DNA from: Lumbricus terrestris
Lineage: Eukaryota; Annelida; Clitellata; Crassiclitellata; Lumbricidae
Assembly: GCA_949752735.1 (NCBI GenBank)
Contig: OX457052.1
Location: forward strand, 39,692,051-39,756,050
Reading direction: 5' to 3'
Length of the DNA stretch: 64,000 nt
The translations under genes were made by a program, and so were the position numbers. Below the pieces are notes generated by a model. That model had not been told where the DNA came from and ran no database searches. It worked only from the letters and a program-made list of their open reading frames with translations. Positions 42,570 through 63,530 of this stretch are shown piece after piece (position 1 is the stretch's first letter; each line of letters starts with the position of its first letter).

Positions 42570-43050
42570 AAGCATATATATAATCTATATATATATAAAA
42601 TATACCCCAATACATACGTGCACTCGATAATTATTATCACGATGGTCAATTGGTCAGCCTATGAGAGGTCTGGCCTCTGTCAAACCTGGTGGGTGGACAG
42701 CTGCAGCTGCTGTTGTAAGAATAGAATGGGGGACTCAGTGAGCAGTTCCTTTAAGTGAAAATAGATGTCGCCACTATGTATATTAGACCAAGAAGTTCTG
42801 TGGTTGTCGGTCTTGATTTCAGTGTTTATGTTGTTATGATCGATTGCTTCGCGTTAGAATTAAAATTTAATTCCATCATGGATAATTACGCAAATTGGAA
42901 GAAATGTTGAAAGTGGAGTTGAGGCAAAGAGAAACCAAGAGTTCTGGAAGATAACACATGCTTCTTGAACGGTAAGATAACGAAATAACTAAACGCAACT
43001 GAGTTCACCCTATAACTATAAACCACTCATTCTGTGTGATTTAGGTAAAC
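41641..43050. other. Spacer, no gene recognised
   Basis: AT-rich sequence with a (TA)n run at 42538-42566 and a diverged tata stretch to 42600. No exon or element ends seen. Confidence 0.4.
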
Positions 43051-43160
43051 GTTCACCAAACTTTATGTAGCACCCCTTCAAGGTAACTACTCAGGAGTGT
43101 TCCCAAACCTAGCTGTAAAGGACAGTTTTAACGCCGCCATAAAACGCATATGATTAAACC
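43051..43160 (-). mobile_element. LINE 3'-end fragment
   Basis: tttatgtagcaccccttcaa, ggtaactactcaggag and tgttcccaaacctagctg follow the minus-strand LINE tail consensus. Confidence 0.6.
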
Positions 43161-43458
43161 CTAGGCTTGAGGTGTAAAGTCATTATACTTGTGCCTCTGA
43201 TGAGTTGCATTTAGAGAAAGTCCTGTTTTGGTCTACTTCACATTATGGACAATTCACAAAATCACGAAATGTTTAAGTAATGAGTGCACTGAACGATTTC
43301 ATTTGTCTGTCTGTAATCAATACACTAAGTACAGCGCCTTATGAGTATATATATAAAGTACTGATTTGCCTGTAATATTTACAGTCTATTTGATGTTATA
43401 TCTGTGTAAACAGTCGTCTTATTGTATCCATAAATTTAAATAGCGTCTCTCACAATAT

Positions 43459-43662
43459 TTGCGTCTAATTACATTCTACTTGGAGGATACAATAATTTGG
43501 CATTGTTTACCTACAATCCTCAGCACCAGCAAATCTCCCTACCTTCAATCACTAGTAACTCCATCAGTCACAAAAGTAGCAAGTACTGGTTTTTCTGCTG
43601 AGCCACAATGCAGAACAATTATGGGTTCACGCGCATTCCATGACCCTCTCCCCAGAGAATAG
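43459..43662 (+). mobile_element. LINE ORF2 C-terminal fragment
   Basis: The frame contains KSPYLQSLVTPSVTK, FSAEPQCRTIMGSRAFHD and PLPRE, clearly related to PPYLQSLLTPYIPPR and VEPRCRTVMGSRAFHA of the LINE at 14130-17385. It is a dead fragment. Confidence 0.75.
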
Positions 43663-43919
43663 GATCAACTGCCACAAAGATTTTATACCTAAACGTGCTG
43701 TAATATGCGAAACAAATTTTTGCGAGGGCAACGGCCTCTGTTGTCAAAAGCCCACTGCAAACGCTGACCAACCGAAGCCCTCAAATCTGGATCCATCCAT
43801 CCAAACCTCAATTTAATGTTCTTCATGAAGCATCTACTGCATGTATTTCTCATTTGCTTTCAAGTACTTGGATGCCAGAAGCAGGTATCGCTGTAAAATG
43901 TCTGTTTCTTTTTACAGAT

Positions 43920-44600
43920 TCCAGTTATTGAAGAGGATGCAGTGAACGCATACTTGATTCATTCCATCCACCTACCATCTCCAATCATGGCCTTGTCGTC
44001 GCATCCATCCCGTTCCTCTTCGAGGCACCGTCCTACTTCCTTACACAAGGTCCATGACTGGTGGAGTCTTGACCGGGCAGCCTTAAAGTCTACACTTCTC
44101 GATATCCCAGTCATCGCTGATGCATCGACCCTGGAGAACCTGCTGGTTGCCGACAACCATGACAGACCTCCCGACCCGGTTTCTTCCCACTCGCCAGGCT
44201 AAAGTCCAGCACCGCCCACTCTTCCCATGGTTTGACGCGAAGACACAATCTCCTGTGGATCATACCGCCTGGATCAAATCCGTCCGTAACATGCACAGGC
44301 GCTACCGAGGTAAGGAACAGGACCACTGGGAGGCCAGAATCACTGGAAACGCTGACCAACCGAAGCGGTTATGGGCGACTTTCAATGTCCTCCTTGGCCG
44401 TGGACAAGCTGACCATTCTTGGAATGTTACATCATTCACCGTGGATGACTATTTAACCTCATTCACTACCAAGGTGCATAACATCCCGAAGGATTTGCAA
44501 GGCCGCCATAAGAACAGATTTGCACAAGCTTGCGCGGCAACTGATCTTACAGTTGCATTTCCATTCTACAGCAACAGGACATGAAATGAAACATGAGTCA
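43920..44600 (+). mobile_element. LINE ORF2 fragment (between endonuclease and RT)
   Basis: Two overlapping frames (43942-44202 and 44120-44584), shifted near 44190, read HDWWSLDRAALKSTLLDIPV then PLFPWFDAKTQ, NMHRRYRGKEQDHWEARITG and PKRLWATFNVLLGRG. This is the PWFD-AR/K-R--R ... W--FN-LLGR segment that precedes the reverse transcriptase in CR1-like LINEs. Confidence 0.65.
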
Positions 44601-45348
44601 GTTGCCATAAACACTTTGAACAGTCATCCGGAAAATCTTGGAATGAAAACAAAAGATTGTGTAGTTTTCATTTCAGTTAGTCACCCATGGATACCTTTGC
44701 AGTTCTTCAGAATTTTGATCGATGCTGACCACTTCAAGTTAAGTGCCCTTACAGTGCAACAGATCGCCCTATTTCTAACATTTCTATTCACTTCCTTAAA
44801 GACAGTGATGGCCAAATTACATTGAGCAAGACACACAACTATTATTACCACGTTCAGCGTCAACTCTTCTGTACACTTTAATGGACACGAATTGTATTAG
44901 CGTTTTACATGATGCTGACTTCATTGTGGCAATGCTTTCAACACTAGAACATTTCTTTTATCGTTTAAAAAAAGTTTGATTTAACAAGTTCTTTAGACTA
45001 TGACACATTACACTTTGAAAACATATTTACTGGTAATGTAGGTCTGATAGTAATATCATAACCTGATTGTGCACTACATAGCAAGGTCAGATTGTAAGCA
45101 TTTCGTAAACAATGTGACTGCGAAATTACATAGCATGCATGTAACAAACCAATATTATATCTGATGGCAATTGTATTTCAGAATGGTTCATTGGTTGTGT
45201 TAAAATTTAGTGTGTTTTGCAAATACCAATATGAACTCTTTTGCTACTTACTTTGTGGTCATGTAAGATTGCTTTGCTTTGCATAACGTGGGAATATTAA
45301 CCTGCACATTGAATGATGCAAACATGTCCTATACAACAACATATATGT
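44601..45348. other. Spacer, nothing recognised
   Basis: AT-rich DNA, no exon-like or repeat-end features. Confidence 0.4.
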
Positions 45349-45570
45349 GGGGCGCAGTGGTGTAGTGGTGGCGTCGTTGCCTTGAAGCCGGAAGGTTCGA
45401 GGTTCGAATCCACTTCAAGTCACTGCGTAGGGACCTTGGGCAAGTCCTTCACTCGTAATTGCTTCGGCGTGAAACTCCAATGCAGTGTCCGCTCTGCAGT
45501 CGGGAGCGCCTGTGAGTAGATAGTTTGAAGGGGCGCTATAACAAGTGCGCATACAAACAAACAAACAAAT
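45349..45570 (+). mobile_element. tRNA-derived SINE, full length
   Basis: The head has a pol III A box (tggtgtagtgg, about 45359) and a perfect B box ggttcgaatcc (about 45401). The middle has gggaccttgggcaagtcctt, like the core of CORE-SINEs such as MIR. The tail gggagcgcctgtgagtag then ggggcgctata matches the local LINE 3' end. It ends in (CAAA)n (45553-45569). Confidence 0.85.
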
Positions 45571-48320
45571 CCTTTATCTGTCATAATGGAGTTCCCTAAA
45601 TCGCATAAACTGGGCAAGCCACTGTTCTACTATGTTTTTCGGTCACTTGTAGATCCACCATGTATAGGTGATACAAATGACTCAAGACCTGATGGACAAT
45701 GGTGTCGCACCAACCTATTAACATACTACGATTCTTATACGTTAAAAATTTTGCTTGTTGGGCTAAGGGGAGCTATGAGTTCTTAGAGGGCATTCAATCT
45801 CATCTAATATGACACGTCATGAAGAGGCGCTATATAAATACTTGAACGAATGAACGTCTTTAGGAATTTTCCCAAGAAATCAGAAGGCATAAAAATTCAC
45901 CAAATCGTGCGAGGGCCACATTTCAGTTCCCTACACTGAAGTGATATGAAGCAAATTCAAGTACAAAACACATTATCCATTTGACTTTCACACACACACC
46001 AAACATCATGCCAAGTTCAAAGTTCGTGGTACATCTACAAAGTTTCATTAGAACCATGAAAATTTGATCCTCTACACATATATTTTCAACATCACTATTA
46101 TGTATAAATGAAGCAATGAGATGCTGGACTTAAACTTGCAAGCACGAACTGAACATATTTTCCCAGTCCTGTGTAAAAATTAACTGCCTTATCATTGTTA
46201 CTAATTGACAAGACTGATTGCTTTCCCAAAGTTTGGACAGATGCATGATCTGTTTGTATGGCTTCCTCCACTGTCTAGAGTCTCTGCATCTGTCAGCGTT
46301 TGCTTCTGGAAAGTGTAGACTCTGAAACTACTCCGACTGCCCAACCAACAGTTAATTCATTATCCATATTCAGATTGTTGACTTTACTATCAGGAAATTC
46401 TGGTGATTGTTCCTCTTTTTTTATTGCACCGAGTCTTTAGTCGTGTTGTCCGACACAAGGACTGGGCAGAAGGTTGCGGAGTCCAGGTAAACCGAATTGC
46501 GAACCGCTGATTGTCTCAACACTTTATAGTGATTTGTAACCTGCAAAGTGACAGTAAAACATTTTCAAGTTTGTGCGGCAAACACCTGGAGATAGTGATG
46601 ATAAATAGCATCAAGTGTTATAATACTTTTACACACTACATCATTGCCTCGTAATAATTATTTTAACATCGAAAAGACAGCCAAACATATATAAAGCTGT
46701 TCATACCACCACATCTGTAATAACTGTACTAATAATGATGATAAATAATATTGACGTTTAATCACTGTATTATTCTTTAGTGGTTTCTAACTGAAAATAA
46801 CAGCAAAGCAACTAAAAATGTGTTACCATCACACTTGGTAATAATGATAATAAAATTATTACTTCTATCTTTGATAGTTTTTACAACATATTTAAAAGCC
46901 TGGAAATGTCTTGGAAAACATATCCGTTAGTCAATGAATCAATTCATTTATTATAACCATCAACCATACACAACAGTCACAGTATAACATGCTTCACATA
47001 ACCTTTATTATTATTATTGTTACTGTTGCTACGGTAGCGGTGGTGAAGTACAGTGAACAACGGTCTAGCCTAAAAGATCTCTGTGTCATACATCGTTACT
47101 TCAGTCTATGTGTTGGCCTTGCCGTACCTTTTGAAAAATGAAAACAACCCCAAAATCATAAATCTAAACAACTTACCGTAACTCGTCATATCAGTGTTGT
47201 CATCGGCCTTGAAGTGAGACTCGCATACCCACTCGCTGAAGTTTGGTGTTATTTGTCACGTTTTTTGCTACAATCCACTACCGTCCAAAATGGCTATCTT
47301 TAGGAAACTTGCCGTCTCATTTCCTCTGCATTTTAGCACGCAGCCATGCGTCAAAATTTTGTGATTTTCAAAACTTTTCATCACTTTTGTAAATAAACAA
47401 ACAGCACACCAATGTACACGATTTAACCGGAAGTCCGTGTTTTGTCTAAATGGCAACGTGGCGCCACCTATTAGTCGACATTCTACAGAGTCCCCCATTG
47501 GTAATGTAACAGTTGGTAATGCTGGCTGAGTAAGAAACTAAGAATTAATTTCATTCTTGAGGCATGCCTTTCTGGAGCCTTGAGCGTTGCATGTAGGCCT
47601 ATGTAAATAGTTCTTCTCTACCGGTTATACCAAAGACTTTGGTTATACTGTCTCAGGGATGAGTCGGATGACCTTATATTGTTCCACAGAATCATCGAGA
47701 TCGACGTAGGATAGCTTAATCCAATTATCTGATCGCGGTCTCCGAGTAAGAACGTAGCTTTTTAATTCAGCTGCAGATGGTCAAACGTGTAATACACGCA
47801 TTGGGGGGGGATTAAGCCCCTCATAATCCTCATTCCCTCGTTCGGAAAAGTATATATATAAGTTTGGTCACCACTGATCAGTTGCCACAACTCTGTTAGC
47901 GTGCTCCGAATGATAAAAGGGACCATTGACCAAGCACGCGGAAACGAAGGACCCAGGCAGGCAGACACACAGGCAGGCAGGTAGGGTGTCGCAGGCTCGC
48001 AGCCTAGAAAAGTAGACCAACGTTTAGGAAGACCCTACAGAACGCTTAGGCGACCATTGTATATATTATATAGAGTTATAGATCTTTTCAGGCGCGAAAT
48101 TCGTTTAATCTTTGTTAGATCAGGTTGCGCATGCACAATTTGTGTAGGGCAAAAGAGAGCAGTTGTGTGTGGCGATTAATGCATTATTTACCGTTGAAAT
48201 TCTTTAATTTAAAATGAATTCCTACCATTTATCTTTGAATACGAAAGTCAGAGAGCGTTATTTATTCAAACTTGGTAGTGTTGGTTTGCAAGACGACGTT
48301 GATTAACCAGACATTGAGGA
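45571..48320. other. Spacer, no gene recognised
   Basis: AT-rich DNA with a short LINE/SINE tail at about 45820-45856 (gaagaggcgctatataaat). Nothing else was identified by eye. Confidence 0.4.
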
Positions 48321-48366
48321 AATGGATGCATCGAAGTGGGTCGACGACGCGCGTTACTCGACCGGG
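48321..48366 (+). CDS. Candidate first coding exon, unknown gene
   Basis: ATG in good context (ggaaATGG) opens 15 codons, MDASKWVDDARYST plus a split Gly, ending at a strong donor gtaaga. The sequence just upstream is CpG-containing. No downstream partner was found before the window's Src gene on the other strand, so this may be chance. Confidence 0.2.
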
Positions 48367-49396
48367 TAAGAGTTGTGATTATAATGTTCTGTAAATTGTT
48401 TGTTGTTCCCAATCATATTGATGTAAGCCCAAAACGTGATGCTTGGTCTTGGTGAACAAGCTAAAGATTTTGTTATAGCCTACACCGTACAGGATCTTTG
48501 ATCAAAATGTCACTGGTTATCAGAAAATTTTAATTTGCATTCATGAGCGGAGACTTGGGGGGGGGGCGAAAACGACCGGCCGAAGATTTTGGGAGGACGA
48601 ATGGCTGAGTTGCCGACGAAATTTTTCAAATTTTTGCCAGCCAAAAAAGTTGACCTTTTTTTAGTCATCCGCCCGAAAATGTCGACGAAAACCCCCCAAT
48701 ATTATCTGCCAAAAAGGAGTTGATTAGTCATCACTTCTAACGCAACCACCGCCATCCCACCAACCCCAGAACAACTTATCAGCGTCATCAACATCACCAC
48801 CACCATCGAATCAAACCTATTCTTGCAGTGAAAAGAAGAAAAACTAGGAAACTGATTATCAATTATTATTATTATAAGTTATTTCATAATAATTTTATCA
48901 GTGTTTACAATTAATTACAACGTTCATACAATACGATTGGAAAAATTATAAACTGCTTCTTCTAAGCGAGATATACAGAAATCGGAATAACATAGAGATG
49001 AACATAAGTCAACGCAGACAAAAATTTAGACAATTCCCGCTTCCCCTCCGCCCTCATGCGGGTTGATTTGGGGGGCCTTACAACCCATTTCCTGACCAGC
49101 TCAGAAACATCAACAATCATAGCAACGACGTACAGAAGCCTTTCTCTCTGGAAGACAGAAAACTGACAGCCCAACAAAAACCCACATGCAGCGTCGTGTG
49201 TGTGTCATTGCCTGGAAGCCACGTAGTGCAGCTGGACCTAGCACTGACAGAGTTACTTCCGATTTTATACGACAGTATCTAGAGTGGCATTGTCATGTCT
49301 TATGTCATATGAACTCGACCAACAGCAGCAGCAGCTACAACCGACGTCTTTGGACGAACCCCTAACCCCCAGCAGCACATTGAGATGTCATCATCG

Positions 49397-49433
<37 letters not shown>

Positions 49434-52099
49434 GATGTCAAGTGAAATACAAATACATAATGTAGTTGACCACCGCAGATCGCTGCGGACATCGAAAAGC
49501 AACGGATGTCGACGAGTATATACGTGTATAATAATAATATCATCGTCATCGATGTCAATAATACTAATAATGGTCTGACTTAAGAAACACATGACACACG
49601 TCGTCGCCTTCAACAGACGAACAAATCACGAACCGTCAATAAACAATGAATAAGCTTACTCAGAGTTTGATTAGAATTAAATTCATGGACCAACAAGAAA
49701 GAATTGAATGAATGAAAGTGAACAGGAAAGGAGGAAAGAAATGAGGAAAGAAAGGAAGAAAGAAAAAAGAAAGACAGAAAGAAGTCAACCTGTGACGTGA
49801 GTCATAATTATTATTGCTAATCTCTTTAGACTTCATTCTTTTAATTTCAAACCCAAAATGCAACTCCTTCCAACATTTGTGATCACAGTTAACTAATTCA
49901 TAGCTTGGCATTTGACTATCTCTCCTTCTCTCAAACTGGCTTCCCATCCATACCAGACCTCGTCTGGCTCTAACTGGCTTCCCATCCATACCAGACCTCG
50001 TCTGTCTCAAACTGGCTTCCCATCCATACCAGACCTCGTCTGTCTCAAACTGGCTTCCCATCCATACCAGACCTCGTCTGTCTCTAACTGGCTTCACTTC
50101 TCATCACATCAAAGTGACCCAAAAATTCGGCAAGAGGCTCCATTATTTATTGGCTGGAATCTACAATGCACTGGTAGATCTGGTTCAATTCCCTCATTAA
50201 TCTGCTCTGTTGAATTGAGAAATTCTGGTCACCTATTATAGCACAAAGACTGACCCAAGTGGCTGCCATGGAATGATCTTGGCTTTTAGCTGACCTCTCA
50301 TCTGTTTGATGGAAAGAGCAAATAACCTTGACATCTGAAAATGGGAAAGCAAGGCTAGAAAACCACAAAACGGCTTTGTGATGTGATGCCACACAAGAAT
50401 GCAATTAATTTTTTGGCAAGCTTCAGTAACATAATTTCTTGAAGTGAGACAATCACATAAGCATTAAAGATGGAATAATTCTTTACAGCTCTTTTCAAAT
50501 GACTAGATATTAAATAATTTTTTAAAGGAAGAGGATGATCTCAAAAACATGATAAAATATTTCTTATATAAACAACGATTGTCACTCAATCTGCTCTGCT
50601 AAGAAGTAAAAGCGCAAAACAGTGAATAGCCAGAAGGGTTGAGGTGGGGGGGGCAAGGAAGAGACGACTTGATGAGAGACTCTGTGACTAAACAACCTGT
50701 GAAGGAAAGACGATGTTTGACCGACAGACAGACAATTGAATGCATGCAATGCAACGCATGGCTATGAAAGAAACACACGAAGAACTTAGGACATCTAAAC
50801 GTAACTGCGCATGACATTGCATGTCGATGACTAAATGCATAGAATGTAGACTGGTCGCTGAAACAGACGAGAGACGACTCCAGCTGAAATACTGTTAATC
50901 GAAAACAAAACAATAAAAAACAGAGATGAAGACGACGACAAACCTTATCAACAAGATCATGACTTGATCCATCATCTATTAACTGTTTACCGGATGAAAA
51001 TGAGCTACAACAATCGACCGACGATATTTGAAGAGGCAGACAATCTGACAAAAAATTCAGCTGTATAGCTATTTGAACAAACATTCGTGAGAAAAAAAGA
51101 GAGAGAGATAGATAGAAGAAATGATCGTAAAACTTTGAACAATGTCAGAATTATGTAGAGACTCAACAATTGAACCAGAAAGAAATCTACACACAGACAT
51201 TGTCAGACAATCATAGATAATTTGTAAACAAGAAACTGAAATCAACGTAAATAAGTGACACAAAGAAAAATGTCAGCGAAAAAATCTAAATCTGAAAACC
51301 AACAAAACTCAACAACACCCATACAGACAAAAACAGAATCTGACTTCACGCATTCAACTCTCCATTGTCTTCTTCTCTAATCCTCACAAAACATTTTGAT
51401 TGATTCAGCAGCAGAGGCAGCAGCTGCTCAGTGTTAGGAAGAAGAAGACGAAGACTACGACGATAGGTAATTGTAGAGCAACGCTCTGGAAACAAACGGC
51501 TGCAAGTGAAATGGAATGACTAACAGACGGACAGGCAACAATTGATCACAGAAAGAGAAATTCACGAAATATAAAAATAATAATTGATAATCTGTCTCTT
51601 CTTCTTCTTCGGTCTGTGATTCTCATAACATGATTACGATGACCTTAATTACTTTAAAAATAAATGATTGCAACAAATGGTCTTAATGAATGATTCAGAA
51701 TAAAATCGCATGAAACACGACGTTAAATGTATACATGGCATGCATAATAATAGAACAAGCGCAGACGTCAGCTGCTACGATGAGCAAGTGTGCCACTGAT
51801 TGATTATAATCCACGCAATGGTCTGCAGCCACTCCATGGAATGCAAATGCAGAGCCTATAGACAAGATAACGACCAGAGACTGGTGTGTGAGAGATGAGA
51901 GAAGAACAGAAGACAGGAGAGAGTTCATCATGATTATAGACTTTACAAAGAGATTGAGCAACAGCTCTGTGGTGTTGGTGGTGGCATTATTATTTAAGTC
52001 CAGCAAATAGGCAGTCAGCAGTATTGAACTTATTCCTCTTCTTGTCCTTCTTCTTCTCAGCTCAACAACAGAAGACAGTCAAAGGAGGAGAGTCAAAGG
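48367..52099. other. Region 3' of the Src-family gene; 3' UTR and spacer
   Basis: Minus-strand 3' UTR of the kinase probably lies in the right part. A decayed MITE of the 9607/18005 family lies at 48548-48740 (gaccttttttta and gtcatcc words). (TCA)n lies at 49389-49433. A 42-43-bp tandem repeat (ctggcttcccatccatacc then agacctcgtctgtctcaaa) has about four copies at 49935-50095. No further exons recognised. Confidence 0.5.
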
Positions 52100-60332
<8,233 letters not shown>

Positions 60333-62080
60333 GATCAGGAAGAAGAAGCAGAAGTAGCCTTCGCTCCTCAGATATCGTGAGTCAGTCGATGCCTCTTCAC
60401 GCGGTCAATCAGTCGAGACCAACATCACCATCAGCTGTAAAGTGCAGCAGTTGACCTGTAGTCGTGTTCACTTGTGTCAATCTCAGCAAAGACAAAGAAT
60501 GTAGAACCCTAACAAAAGAAAGAACACAAATCCAAATATAATAATGAATTCAGGTGATTACTAGGCCTATTGATCGCGGGAAAAGCACAAAATTCCCTAA
60601 GTACAAAGAGTCAAACACACCAGAAGTTCCCTTTCAGAAAGCTTCACAACATACGTTCCCCTTCCCACAGAACCAATATTCCATTTCAGAAAGTCCCACA
60701 AACCAAATGTTCCCTTTCAGAAAGTCCAACAGAATCCATGTTCTAAGTCTCTAAGAGATGAGTCTGACATGTCTCTCATTCAAATTTCCTTTCAACAAAC
60801 AGTATATCAGTATATTGATGACCGCTGTTATTTTTTAAAAATAACAGTCATCAAGTCCCACAGGATACAATGTTAGGCCACACATTATCAGCAGAGCACA
60901 AACAAATTGCAAACATCTGGGAAATGGGTCAAAACAAATAAGCAAAGCAATAATGACGGACAAAACCAACCAAATAACTATAGGCCAGAGCCAAAAACCT
61001 CAGCCTGAATGGAAACATGGGGCCAAGAAAACAAAACACAAAAATTATTTAGAGATCACACAATTTAATATCACCAGCTGCATTAGATGACTTAATCTGA
61101 ATAAAAGTTATAGGCCATATTCCAATTAGATTAGAATTCTGCATCAACTCTTCTCAATAAGCTAGTGCCTTATGACAGTAGTTCCTGAGCAGAATGATAG
61201 CATGGGAATTGATAAGATTATTATTTAAATTCCATAAAATTATGTAATGGCCTACTCCAACTTTTGTCAGTCTCCTCACATCATTCACTTCACTTCAAAG
61301 TCTACTGATCTAATCTCTAGTTCCTCATACTAGAACAGACCAGTGTCGGGGTCCTTTACCTCAATTGGTCCCTTTCTTTCAAATACCGGTACACTGTCTC
61401 CATGATCTACTTGATTTCAAATTCCATCTAGTAAAACCCCTCATCATCCTTCTTGGCTTCTCTCGAAACATAATAGTTCTTCAGTCTGGCTTTGCAAAAT
61501 GGGAGTACCTCTGAATGGTACACCCTACTAGAGATGCTTTATAAATGTTTGATGCAATACAAAACAAACCACTTTATGTAAAAAATTGAAATGACACTGC
61601 CATAATAAATCTAGTTTCCTGCGTTTCTGCTAAAAGCTGCATTAGTAAATATCTGTTTATATGCAATCAAACTTAATCGACTGCAATGTTCTGTTGGCTA
61701 CAAACTAGCGTTTCTCTTGTCTAAATCGTATATCGTTACCCTACAGAGACTGGTTGTTCAGACCATACATAAAAATTATTATATTAACTGGACTGTGAGG
61801 TCAGAGGCTTCCACTAAACCAAAACTTTGTCGTCTAAGCAATTAGGAAGTTATGACCTGCATAACAAAAGAAGAAACTGGTTTCTCACATAACACTGTGC
61901 TGTAAAGATATTTGTTATCATCTACAATTTTAGTTAATTTAGAACTGCTTAAGAAATTCCTGATCATTGTAAATAAGTAAGTAAGAATATCCAGTAATAA
62001 ACTAAGATATATTGACATGTTGATGTACATGCATCATAGTACACACACAATAATATAACTGGTGTATCTTAGTATTCAAG
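60333..62080. other. Upstream of the Src-family gene: 5' UTR/promoter and spacer
   Basis: The first about 150 bases upstream of the start codon are probably 5' UTR. A short repeat (ttccctttcagaaag words, about 37-bp spacing) is at 60618-60740. No CpG-rich block, exon or mobile-element end was recognised farther on. Confidence 0.4.
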
Positions 62081-62154
62081 ATTTATATAGCATCCAAGAT
62101 CAGGTGTAGATTTACACATCAAGCTGTCAGTCAGAGCAATCCTGGAAATTTTAT

Positions 62155-62560
62155 TGTATCGTATTGTATCTATAAATTTATATAGCGCTTCTCACAGTGC
62201 ACACCAAGCAGAGGCTTCCCAGTGCGTTAGATCAAAAGAGGAAAAAGTGATTTTGAGACAACGAAACAAGTCATTTGGCCAACCAGTTAATTAGGAGGAA
62301 GGATGCTGGTTCCACAGTGCCACAAGGTCAATGAGAGCAAAGACTCAGATATATTTAGCCATGGCAGTCCTAGTTCGCAGGACGACAAAATCGTGCCAGT
62401 CAAAGGAGCGGAGCGGGCGAAGAGGCCGAGGTCGACAGACAGATGAGGTCACACAGATACTTGGGAGCTTGAGGATATAAGGCTGGTAAATTAGTGTAAG
62501 AAACTTGAATTTAATCCAAGCAATAAGGGGAAGCCAAAGGCCCAAAGAAGGTGGTCAAAC
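62155..62560 (-). mobile_element. LINE 3' fragment, second subfamily
   Basis: The minus frame reads WIKFKFLTLIYQPYILKLPS and RPRPLRPLRSFDWHDFVVLR, comparable to the LHWLP-RI-FK-LTL-Y...LRSSD block of L2-like LINEs. The tail ataaatttatatagcgcttc then tcacagtgcacaccaag differs from the main family after gcgctt. Confidence 0.7.
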
Positions 62561-63457
62561 ATAAAGCAGAGATGTGTGATGAGTGACGAAATGAAGCAAA
62601 TCACTCATTGTTGTCAAGTATTGTAATTAACTGAGAGGTTGGTTTACGGTGTTACCAATATCTGCAAAAATATAAGTAAATTTCTAGAGTAAATATGTAA
62701 TAATGTGTAGAAATTAATCTGTACTTAGTGAATGTCATCCTTATCATCTGAAAACATCAGATTCTTACTAGGAATTAATGAGGTTGAGGATGACTCCCTG
62801 TCCCTCCCTCTCTCTCTCACTCTCAATGTCTGTCTGTCTCTGTCTCTCTGTCTGTCTGTCTCTCTCTCTCTCCATTCAGTGACGTGAGCCAGAAGTGACA
62901 AAACGTTCTTCTGTTATGGGTATACCAAAAGAAGAGAAAAGAAACAATGGAGGAGGAGAAGAAGGATGAAGAAGAGGATGACAATAACAGAAAAAGCAGA
63001 ACAGGAAACAGCTGCCCCTACACAAGCACAAGCCAGCCACACTTAGACATGTATAGCAAAGACAAATATTTAGACAGACACACAGAGAAACAGACAGACA
63101 CAGAGATATACACACAAACAAACATTTACAGATGTACAATACACAAAAGCAGTTGAAACAGATACGGAAGTGTGCATAATGCTAGCACTTAGTCGCAACT
63201 AATGACACTGAAGCCATTGGAATCCATGACCAAACGACAACATGAGGAACATGAGAATGAGAGGAGGATGAGGAGCAGGAGTAGGCACATCATGAGAAGG
63301 AGGAGGAAGGGTATTAAATGGGAGGAGGAGGAGGAGATGGTCGAGGGTGAGCGAGGACAATTGGGCACTGTCAGCTGATGAAATTATAATGTTTCTTCCT
63401 AGATGATGGCTTTAAACTAGGTCACCAGCAGAACCTATTACAGGCAGGCAGACAGAC

Positions 63458-63467
<10 letters not shown>
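62561..63467. other. Spacer with CT/GA simple sequence
   Basis: Contains gtctgtctctctc runs at 62810-62875 and aggaggagg runs at 63260-63345. No gene recognised. Confidence 0.5.

Positions 63468-63526
<59 letters not shown>
63468..63526. repeat. (GA)n microsatellite
   Basis: About 30 uninterrupted ga dinucleotides. Confidence 0.97.

Positions 63527-63530
<4 letters not shown>

Noticed and set aside
45349..45425. A tRNA gene, from the A and B boxes
   Set aside because: Boxes are present, but there is no cloverleaf acceptor pairing and the sequence continues into a SINE body and (CAAA)n tail.
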